Source: CAZTME01 sp964614795
GTDB taxonomy: Bacteria > Patescibacteriota > Microgenomatia > UBA1400 > PJMF01
DNA length: 16,776 bases
Assembly: GCA_964614795.1 (NCBI GenBank)
Contig: CAZTME010000018.1
Span: forward strand, 1-16,776
Direction of reading: 5' to 3'
The notes beneath the pieces were generated by a model. The model saw only the letters and a list, made by a program, of their open reading frames with translations. It did not search any database and was not told where the DNA came from. Positions 7,218-13,014 of this stretch are shown piece after piece. Position numbers and translations under genes: made by a program. Each line of letters opens with the position of its first letter. Position 1 is the stretch's first letter.

Positions 7218-8723
7218 ATGAATGAAAATTTTATTTCACAATCAGCAAATTCAGATGGGCAATTTGCAATGGAAAGCTCCAATTCTTCTCTTCAGCAATC
7301 AAAAAGCTCAAAATCTTCCGCAAAAAAAACTACTTTATTATTATCGGCTTTAGCCATTTCTCAATTTTTGATTCTATCTATTTTAATTTCTTTAGTCGTA
7401 GTCGGACTCAACCAAGACACTCGCAACAAAGCAAGCGAGTCTTTAATGATCGGAGAAACACAAGATTACATTGTCAAATTTAAATCAGAGAAGCAAGCTT
7501 CTACAGAAATTCGAGAATTAAAAACAGAGTTTCAAGTTGAAAATTCCAGATTAAGAACAAGTGGTATTACTCAAACTCCAAGCATAAAAGAGGTGCCCGC
7601 CGATCCCAATATTGCACTTTTAAGAGTTCCGGAAAACGAGTCAGAGCTTGTTTTGGAAAATCTTGCTCAAAGAGAAAATATCGAGTACATTGAACCTGTC
7701 GTAAAAAGGGTGTTGTTTGCTCCTCCCAATGATTCTTACTACTCAATGGGCGGTGGGGGAATTCAAGGTCCGCTTTGGCATTTGGATTTAATGCGCATTC
7801 ATCAAGCTTGGGATGTGGTAGGAGGTCAAGGCGCTTCATCAATAAAAGTCGCTGTTATTGACAGTGGTGTCCTTGGCTCAACAATTTCTTCAGATAAAAA
7901 TTACATTTCTCGATTTTATGGATCCATTTTATCTCCATTACCCGAGTTTTCCGCTACAAAATTTTCCGATCCTGCAGAAGTTGCTTGTGATTCTCAAAGG
8001 AGACCTGCCATTGTTGAGGGATGGAGCATCAATTCTGCTCACGGCTCTCACGTCACCGCCAGCATTGCTCAAATGACCAACAATAATTCTCACTCTGCGG
8101 GAGTTGCCTCCAATGTTGTTATCATTCCAATTAATGTTTTTACACCTTCTTGTGGCGGTCCAACCAGTTTGAGCACAGCGTTGGCCATTGATTATGCCGT
8201 GGCTAAAGGAGCGAAAGTAATTAATATGAGTTTGGGCATTCCCGCTTGTCAATCTGCCGGGGAATATTGGCCGGATTGTAATTTAACTCCATTTGATCAA
8301 CTATATTCTCAATATGAAAGAGAAGCTGTTAAGCGAGCTGTTGAAGCCGGGGTCACGATAGTGGTTGCTGCTGGTAATGATGGCACCATTTCAAGAAGTG
8401 GCAGGCACGATTCATCCACTCTTTCTTCTCCGGGAAACTTTCCGGAAGTAATTACGGTTGGAGCGGTGCGGGCGGATCAAAGAAGAGCCGCTTATTCCAG
8501 TTTTAAGCCTTTTTCTTCCAATTCTGCTTCACCTCCCATTGTTGACCGAGGTCTAGATATTTCTGCAGCCGGTGGACAAGTATATCCGGATGAAATTTTC
8601 TATGGAGATAAAAATGCATTTCCTCTGTTAGATCAAAATAATGATGGTGTTCCCGACGGAATTATTCAAGCAACAATTAAAAACAAAACTAAAGAGCAAA
8701 CAGAAATAAAGATTGATGAATAA
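7218..8723 (+). CDS. S8 subtilisin-like protease, N-terminal part (ends at an in-frame TAA)
   Basis: ATG 7218 is preferred over TTG 7200. Residues 37-65 include a membrane segment, so the protein is anchored with its body outside. Residues 80-165 resemble an I9-type inhibitory propeptide (DYIVKFK...YIEPVVKR). The subtilase domain follows: catalytic Asp215 in VAVIDSGV, catalytic His275 in SAHGSHVTASIA, and the oxyanion-hole Asn387 in VVAAGNDG. An insertion before the break carries DQNNDGVPDG, a calcium-loop-like stretch. The catalytic Ser and the dockerin lie after TAA 8721-8723 in the same frame, so this product alone should be inactive. There is a single nonsense codon and no frame change. 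It may be a recent inactivating mutation, a sequencing or assembly error, or a readthrough site. Confidence 0.88.
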   Translation: MNENFISQSANSDGQFAMESSNSSLQQSKSSKSSAKKTTLLLSALAISQFLILSILISLVVVGLNQDTRNKASESLMIGETQDYIVKFKSEKQASTEIRELKTEFQVENSRLRTSGITQTPSIKEVPADPNIALLRVPENESELVLENLAQRENIEYIEPVVKRVLFAPPNDSYYSMGGGGIQGPLWHLDLMRIHQAWDVVGGQGASSIKVAVIDSGVLGSTISSDKNYISRFYGSILSPLPEFSATKFSDPAEVACDSQRRPAIVEGWSINSAHGSHVTASIAQMTNNNSHSAGVASNVVIIPINVFTPSCGGPTSLSTALAIDYAVAKGAKVINMSLGIPACQSAGEYWPDCNLTPFDQLYSQYEREAVKRAVEAGVTIVVAAGNDGTISRSGRHDSSTLSSPGNFPEVITVGAVRADQRRAAYSSFKPFSSNSASPPIVDRGLDISAAGGQVYPDEIFYGDKNAFPLLDQNNDGVPDGIIQATIKNKTKEQTEIKIDE

Positions 8724-8726
8724 TAT

Positions 8727-9452
8727 GTGGATAGAAACGGGAAAAGATGGTATTGCGTCAAGCCCATTACCAATGAAATTTACACCACTGAGTGTGGGTC
8801 TTATCAGGGCACATCGATGGCCGCTCCCTTAGTTTCCGGAGTGGTTGCTCTCATGTTGTCTGTCAATTCAAATTTAAGACCTGAAGAAATTAAAAATATT
8901 TTGAAGGAAACTGCTTTTAATAATTTTGCCGATTATCAACTCGATCCCTCAAGATACGGAGCCGGTATTGTCAATGCAGAAGAAGCGGTGAAAGTTGCCA
9001 AAGCCAGAGCCAATCCCACCTCACCCACCCCGGAGCCGACTCCTTCGCCTTCGCCAGATCCGACACCAAGTCCCACTCCTTCCCCGTCACCTTCGCCTTC
9101 GCCAGATCCGACCCCAACTCCTACCCCGGAGCCAACTCCTTCTCCAACTCCGCAGCCCACTCCTTCACTTTCGCCACAACCAACCCCAAGCCCATCTCCA
9201 ACTCCCACCCCGGAGCCAACTCCATCTCCTTCGCCAAGTCCAACCCCAACTCCCACTTCAACACCACAACAACCAAATTTACCAGGAGATATAAATTTGG
9301 ATGGCATAGTTAATTCAATTGACTACTCCATTTTGCTGGATAATTATTTGCGAACAGATTTTAAGACAGAGGCAGACATCAACAAAGACGGGGTCGTTAA
9401 TTCCATTGATTACTCTATTTTGCTGGATAACTATTTAAGGAGTGGATCATGA
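8727..9452 (+). CDS. S8 protease, C-terminal part: catalytic Ser, Pro/Ser/Thr linker and type I dockerin
   Basis: This continues the reading frame beyond the TAA (codon 8724 onward); the GTG at 8727 is only a nominal start. Residue 30 is the catalytic Ser in GTSMAAPLVSG, followed by the final helices of the subtilase fold. Residues 96-184 are an almost pure Pro/Ser/Thr/Glu linker (nt 9012-9278). Residues 187-239 are a complete type I dockerin with two near-identical calcium loops, DINLDGIVNSID and DINKDGVVNSID, each followed by YSILLDNYLR. Positions 10-11 of both loops, which set partner choice in known dockerins, are Ser-Ile. The gene ends by ATGA overlap with the cohesin-like gene downstream, as expected of coupled partners. 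Intact, the two halves would make a roughly 744-residue anchored protease able to dock on a surface receptor. Confidence 0.88.
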   Translation: MDRNGKRWYCVKPITNEIYTTECGSYQGTSMAAPLVSGVVALMLSVNSNLRPEEIKNILKETAFNNFADYQLDPSRYGAGIVNAEEAVKVAKARANPTSPTPEPTPSPSPDPTPSPTPSPSPSPSPDPTPTPTPEPTPSPTPQPTPSLSPQPTPSPSPTPTPEPTPSPSPSPTPTPTSTPQQPNLPGDINLDGIVNSIDYSILLDNYLRTDFKTEADINKDGVVNSIDYSILLDNYLRSGS

Positions 9453-10066
9453 ACGTTAAAAATATTTTATTGATAATGATTAATTTGCTTTTCATCTTTT
9501 CTATCTTCTTGGTGATCATGACGCAAAAAAATATACTCTTTACTTGGTTACCTAATGCTGAGGAAGTAGTCACTAATGAACCAATTATGACGGAAAACGG
9601 TAACATTGATGTTCCCACTCAATTCATGACAACCAATGAAGTAAAAAGTGACTTGACTGCAGAAATTTCTTCGACGAAAAGCGAGGTTAAAGTTGGTGAA
9701 TTGGTGCCAGTGATGATAAAGTTATTTGTGAGTGAAGATGTTAGTGTGGATGCGGCTGATTTGGTAATTATTTACGATCAATTATTTTTTACCTATGAAA
9801 GTTGGGAGTTGGAAAACTCTAATTTTTCTGTATTGCATGTGAACGATGAAGTACCCGGTGTCGTGAAATTATCAATTGGCAAAAATCCTTCCGCATTCAA
9901 TGACAACATCGAAACTCAAAACCTCCAAATCAATCTGACCTTCAAAGCGATAAAACCAACGGAAAGGCCAAGTTTTATCTCCTTAGATAGTTCAACGACC
10001 ATAGCAGGTGGCGGTCAAAAACTTAATCCTCAATCAAATAGCGCCATCTTCACGATTAAAAAATAA
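9449..10066 (+). CDS. Membrane-anchored cohesin-like protein
   Basis: The 205-residue protein has an N-terminal membrane segment (5-24), a short spacer and a single beta-rich domain (about 68-204). That domain reads like a cohesin: an opening strand with VKVGELVPVMIKLFV, a core motif LVIIYDQLFFTYESWEL, a later VVKLSIGK, and a closing SNSAIFTIK. Cohesins bind dockerins with high affinity. The start codon overlaps the stop of the dockerin-bearing protease (ATGA), so translation is probably coupled, and the next gene is a second cohesin-like protein 5 bp downstream. Inference: it is a one-site surface receptor for a dockerin protein. The fold call is from pattern only; other Ig-like or CBM-type sandwiches remain possible. 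Confidence 0.7.
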   Translation: MNVKNILLIMINLLFIFSIFLVIMTQKNILFTWLPNAEEVVTNEPIMTENGNIDVPTQFMTTNEVKSDLTAEISSTKSEVKVGELVPVMIKLFVSEDVSVDAADLVIIYDQLFFTYESWELENSNFSVLHVNDEVPGVVKLSIGKNPSAFNDNIETQNLQINLTFKAIKPTERPSFISLDSSTTIAGGGQKLNPQSNSAIFTIKK

Positions 10067-10071
10067 TTATT

Positions 10072-11244
10072 ATGAAAAAAAAGATGTGGTTGATTTTTGC
10101 TGGTGTTTTTTCTTTGGTCGTGTTGGTGATTGGTGGCTTGGTGGCTCTAATTTTGGCTGGACAGCAACAAAGCATTGATCCCAGCGCCGCGCCGGATACC
10201 ACTTTGTCAATGAATGCCCAACCGGCAAATATCAAAATTGATGAAGAAAGTACTATTAAAATAATGATGAATACCGGCGCCAATCAAGTTAGAGGTGTGG
10301 ATTTACTCATTTCTTTTCCCGCCAACTTAGTGGAAGTGGTAGATGTTCAAAAATCTACTGAAGTTCCTCAAGCTAGTGAACAGGTAAGGCAAATTGATCA
10401 ATCGGGAGGAAAAATCACATTTTCATTATTAGTGCCTCAAGGACAAACTCCAATTTCCGGTTCAAGATGGATAGCGACTTTGAAAGTGAAAGGCAAAGCC
10501 GTTGGATCGGCAGAGTTAAATTTTGCCAGTGGCACAGCCGTTGGTGCCTCCGGTGAAAACGTCAACTCGCTTGTCTCATCAACCGGCACAATTATTGTTA
10601 TTGTAGCTAAGGAAAATCCACCTCCACCTGTCAATCCCACTCCCACTCCCCCCAATCCAACACCCACACCAACTCCAAATCCACCAAGTAGTGACTCTGG
10701 AGGTAATTCCAATAGTCTTCAGGGTAGTTTTTCTCAAAATTGCGGTAATTCCACCGCCGAAGTTTCCCTTGTTTACAAAGACGGCAGTGGCAATCCCAAA
10801 AATGCTCAATCTATTACTGTCAATTTTGACAATCAAGAAAAAAAAGTTTTAACCAACGAAGCAGGCAAAACTTATGTGGTTTTTCCTTTACCCAAAGAAG
10901 GTTCGTATCTTGTGAAAATGCAACCTCAAAATGATCAAGCTCAACAATTTACGGCTCAAGTTACTGCTTGCGCGGTTTCACAAAGAAATCTTGATGCCGG
11001 CAGTTCCGGGACTCAACAGCAGACTGGAACTAATCCACAAACGACCACTCAACAACCTGCAACTCAGCCGGCGACTCAAAATCAAAAAACTCTTGAGAAC
11101 AATCAACCGATAGCCTCCCAATCCGCCACCTTGCCTCAGGCGGGGACAGGATTTACCACCCTGCTATTTCTCGTCATGGGCTTACTGTTTGGCCTAGGAG
11201 GTTTATTTACACTAATTGATTTGTCACACAGTGAAAAAGCGTGA
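10072..11244 (+). CDS. Cohesin-domain surface protein with LPQAG-type C-terminal anchor
   Basis: There is an N-terminal membrane segment (6-29), then a clear cohesin-like domain (about 43-177: NIKIDEESTIKIMMNTGANQ, VRGVDLLISFPANLVEVVDV, GGKITFSLL, WIATLKVKGKAVGSAELNF). A Pro/Thr linker follows (183-205), a small Ig-like or carboxypeptidase-regulatory-like domain with two Cys (about 218-300), and a Gln/Thr-rich stretch. The C-terminus is LPQAGTG (354-360), a hydrophobic helix (361-383) and a short tail with a lysine. This is the layout of a sortase substrate, though the tail is only weakly basic and no sortase gene is in the window. It follows the other cohesin gene by 5 bp. Likely role: the main scaffold receptor, reaching out from the membrane to hold dockerin-tagged proteins. 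Confidence 0.82.
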   Translation: MKKKMWLIFAGVFSLVVLVIGGLVALILAGQQQSIDPSAAPDTTLSMNAQPANIKIDEESTIKIMMNTGANQVRGVDLLISFPANLVEVVDVQKSTEVPQASEQVRQIDQSGGKITFSLLVPQGQTPISGSRWIATLKVKGKAVGSAELNFASGTAVGASGENVNSLVSSTGTIIVIVAKENPPPPVNPTPTPPNPTPTPTPNPPSSDSGGNSNSLQGSFSQNCGNSTAEVSLVYKDGSGNPKNAQSITVNFDNQEKKVLTNEAGKTYVVFPLPKEGSYLVKMQPQNDQAQQFTAQVTACAVSQRNLDAGSSGTQQQTGTNPQTTTQQPATQPATQNQKTLENNQPIASQSATLPQAGTGFTTLLFLVMGLLFGLGGLFTLIDLSHSEKA

Positions 11245-11580
11245 GTTATTTTGAGAGATAATATTAAATACACCAAGATAAACCACTCTCAAAGCCAAGT
11301 GTCAATTTTACCTATCCTTAAACCAGATTTAGCGAGCGATAATAAAGTGTCATTCTGTTTTGAGTTTGCTATAGCATGTTCAAAACCAAATAGAAGATTT
11401 GAAATAGTTATTACCTCTTACCTGCTAACCTGAGTAAGGCAAGAATCGCCATTTTATTTTGTGAGAGCTATATAAATCAGATTAACCTTCCGATAAAAAA
11501 AGAATTGTCGAACAAAAAGAATAGGAAGAGTTGCGGTTGATTATAGAACTTGTGAATCTTTAATGAATAAAAAACTGTGT
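11245..11580 (+). other. Gap between the cohesin gene and the RRM promoter
   Basis: I see no convincing gene. An 8-bp inverted repeat (TTTGAGAG 11250-11257, CTCTCAAA 11286-11293) starts 6 nt after the cohesin stop with a 28-nt loop and no T run; it could protect the mRNA end. The remainder is plain AT-rich sequence. Confidence 0.4.
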
Positions 11581-11586
11581 TATAAT
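11578..11586 (+). promoter_or_regulatory. Extended -10 promoter (TGTTATAAT) of the RRM gene
   Basis: A perfect TATAAT at 11581-11586 is preceded by TG one base upstream, the extended -10 form that needs little -35 contact. Transcription should begin near 11593, leaving a leader of about 113 nt before ATG 11706. Confidence 0.6.
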
Positions 11587-11592
11587 AGTTTT

Positions 11593-11705
11593 ATCAGATC
11601 TTGTAGTATCTATTCGTGACTAACAGAAATCCCCGTTTTTATTCAAACAAGTAACGGCTCAAGCTGAGAGTCTGATCTGATCGTATTGGCCAAATGGAGG
11701 GCCTT
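11593..11705 (+). promoter_or_regulatory. Long structured 5' leader of the RRM gene
   Basis: The predicted leader starts and nearly ends with complementary octamers, ATCAGATC (11593-11600) and GATCTGAT (11674-11681), which would close a 73-nt loop. Next, GGCC (11688-11691) can pair with GGCC (11700-11703), placing most of the Shine-Dalgarno GGAGG (11696-11700) in the loop or stem. The layout suggests folding-dependent translation, as in cold-shock and RNA-binding-protein mRNAs. It matches no riboswitch class I know. Confidence 0.45.
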
Positions 11706-12179
11706 ATGTCTACCAAATTATTCGTCGGCAGTCTTGCCTGGGCAACCACTGACGACTCTCTTCAACAGTTCTTCTCACAAGCTGGAACTGTTGTGTCCGC
11801 CAAAGTAATAACAGACCGCATGAGTGGTCGCTCAAAAGGCTTTGGTTTTGTAGAAATGAGCACTGAAGAAGAAGCAAAGGCCGCAATTGAAATGCTTAAC
11901 GGTCAAGAGCTTGATGGACGTGCAATTATCGTCAACGAGGCCCGACCTCAAGAACCAAGACAAGGTGGCGGTGGCTACCAAAGTCGTGGTGGTTATGGCG
12001 GTGGTGGCGGTCGCGGTGGTTACAACAACAACCGTGGTGGTTACAACAATCGTGGCGGTTCCCGAGGTGGCTACCAACAACGAGGCGGCGGTCGAAGCAA
12101 TTACAGTGATCGAAGAGATTATGATCAAAACGACACTGTTCCCGCAGTTTCTACCGATGATTCAAGTGATATGGCTTAA
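11706..12179 (+). CDS. Glycine-rich RRM RNA-binding protein
   Basis: The start is ATG 11706, with GGAGG five bases before it; the in-frame ATG at 11694 overlaps that site and is rejected. The product has 157 residues. Residues 3-80 are one RNA recognition motif with RNP2 LFVGSL (5-10) and RNP1 KGFGFVEM (44-51), then an RGG/Gly-Tyr-Asn-rich tail (about 87-134) and an acidic end. The architecture matches cyanobacterial Rbp and plant glycine-rich proteins, used for RNA chaperoning and cold response and common in small-genome bacteria. Its own strong promoter, long leader, clear ribosome site and terminator suggest a highly expressed single-gene unit. The tail is GC-richer than its surroundings because of its glycine codons. 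Confidence 0.95.
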   Translation: MSTKLFVGSLAWATTDDSLQQFFSQAGTVVSAKVITDRMSGRSKGFGFVEMSTEEEAKAAIEMLNGQELDGRAIIVNEARPQEPRQGGGGYQSRGGYGGGGGRGGYNNNRGGYNNRGGSRGGYQQRGGGRSNYSDRRDYDQNDTVPAVSTDDSSDMA

Positions 12180-12199
12180 TTTTTTACTAAGCAACTTGG

Positions 12200-12234
12200 A
12201 AAACAGGGGCTGGCAACAGTCCCTGTTTTGTTAT
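12200..12234 (+). terminator. Strong intrinsic terminator after the RRM gene
   Basis: A 13-bp stem (AAAACAGGGGCTG pairing with CAGTCCCTGTTTT, one G-U pair) is capped by a GCAA tetraloop (12213-12216) and followed by a T-rich tail. It begins 20 nt after the RRM stop codon. Confidence 0.9.
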
Positions 12235-12251
12235 TCGGTGCTAAAATGGAG

Positions 12252-12614
12252 ATGATGAAATACTTTTTTATTTTTTTATTTGCGTTGATATTGGTGGTAG
12301 GAAGTTGGACAGGCTATATTTATTGGCGAGATAAAAGATTTCCCAATCAAGAGGATATCGAGTGGTTTTCATGGCGCTTTGGACTAGAAAACAAATTATC
12401 TAATGTTGAAGTACCAACCAATTTGCCGGAAAATGTTTCCGTAGAATACTTTGCTCAAAATGCTTCTCAAGCCGCTCAAAAAGCGGCTAGTCTTATGGAG
12501 GCAAGCATTAGAACTTCACAGGATCCGGACAAACCCATTACTCAACAAGCTTTGGACTATGCCCGTTATCAATATTGCAAACAGGTGATAATTGAGTATG
12601 AAAGCAAGTTTTGA
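12252..12614 (+). CDS. Small membrane-anchored protein of unknown function
   Basis: The start is one of three close ATGs (12246, 12252, 12255); 12252 is a compromise, since no single Shine-Dalgarno site decides. A TTG at 12228 inside the terminator is not credible. The product is about 120 residues: a membrane segment near the N-terminus (FFIFLFALILVVGSWTGYIYW), then RDKRFPNQEDIEWFSWRFGLE, an Ala/Ser-rich helix (QNASQAAQKAASLMEASI) and a C-terminal helix. The N-terminal bulk and the lack of signal cleavage suggest a single-pass protein. I do not recognise the family. It starts only about 20 bp after the RRM terminator and ends opposite a small convergent gene. Confidence 0.65.
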   Translation: MMKYFFIFLFALILVVGSWTGYIYWRDKRFPNQEDIEWFSWRFGLENKLSNVEVPTNLPENVSVEYFAQNASQAAQKAASLMEASIRTSQDPDKPITQQALDYARYQYCKQVIIEYESKF

Positions 12615-12643
12615 GAAAAGGAATACAACGACTCTTTAGATAA

Positions 12644-12841
12644 TTAGCACTTTTTTCCTGCTTCTAATCGAAGAATTTCTCTTTTCAAAGATTTTATTGC
12701 ATCATCTATATCGCTTACAACACTATAAGGTTGATTATTCTTTATAGCATCTGCCAATTGTTTTTGTAGAGTTGCCAATCTTTGATTTGCCTTATCGATT
12801 TCGTCGTTATTTATACTTGATTCCTTATTAATTGTAGTCAT
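12644..12841 (-). CDS. Small coiled-coil protein of unknown function
   Basis: ATG at 12841 is preferred because AAAGGA lies 9 nt upstream on the minus strand; two further in-frame ATGs (12850, 12859) would add 3 or 6 residues. The 65-residue product is charged and helical, with heptad-like spacing through ANQRLATLQKQLADAIKNN and DDAIKSLKREILRLEAG, so a short antiparallel hairpin or a dimer is likely. It ends KKC. No family is recognised. It has its own promoter (TACAAT on the minus strand) inside a dyad-symmetric element. Confidence 0.6.
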   Translation of the reverse strand: MTTINKESSINNDEIDKANQRLATLQKQLADAIKNNQPYSVVSDIDDAIKSLKREILRLEAGKKC

Positions 12842-12872
12842 GAATGACATTCCTTTCATCTTTTAATTGAAC

Positions 12873-12890
12873 TGATATTGTATGATATCA
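12873..12890 (-). promoter_or_regulatory. Promoter with overlapping dyad, small coiled-coil gene
   Basis: On the minus strand TACAAT (12877-12882) is a good -10, with TTTTCA as a possible -35 at 17 bp. TGATAT and ATATCA (12873-12878, 12885-12890) form an inverted repeat straddling it, and ATGATATCAT (12882-12891) is a further perfect palindrome. A dimeric repressor could bind here. Confidence 0.4.
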
Positions 12891-12984
12891 TTCTTTAGAT
12901 GAAAATTCCACTTTAGGATTCATCATAGACAATCGAATTCTTTCTTTTTCGATCAAAAAAATATTTTTCAAATGTTCTTCTTCC

Positions 12985-13009
12985 AAAAAAACTGTTTATC
13001 CGTTTTTTT
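12985..13009 (-). terminator. A/T hairpin after the pump-like ATPase gene
   Basis: AAAAAAAC and GTTTTTTT form an 8-bp stem with a 9-nt loop, starting 5 nt beyond the TAG of the ATPase gene. The descending arm itself supplies the T tract. It is symmetrical, so it could act in either direction, but it is weak because it contains just one G-C pair. Confidence 0.4.
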
Positions 13010-13014
13010 AAATT

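Noticed and set aside
9012..9278. Short repeated units that look like an array
   Set aside because: They are Pro/Ser/Thr linker codons in frame with the protease; there is no spacer and repeat regularity of a CRISPR.
11371..11384. 14-nt identity (ATAGCATGTTCAAA) with 13895-13908
   Set aside because: It is isolated, has no flanking similarity, and is plausible by chance in AT-rich DNA of this length.
11251..11433. A 60-residue open frame in the gap after the cohesin gene
   Set aside because: It starts at TTG, has no ribosome site or recognisable pattern, and the region shows ordinary AT-rich intergenic composition.
11940..12110. Gly-rich repeated DNA with open frames on both strands
   Set aside because: It is explained by the RGG tail of the RRM protein; the other frames are biased shadows.
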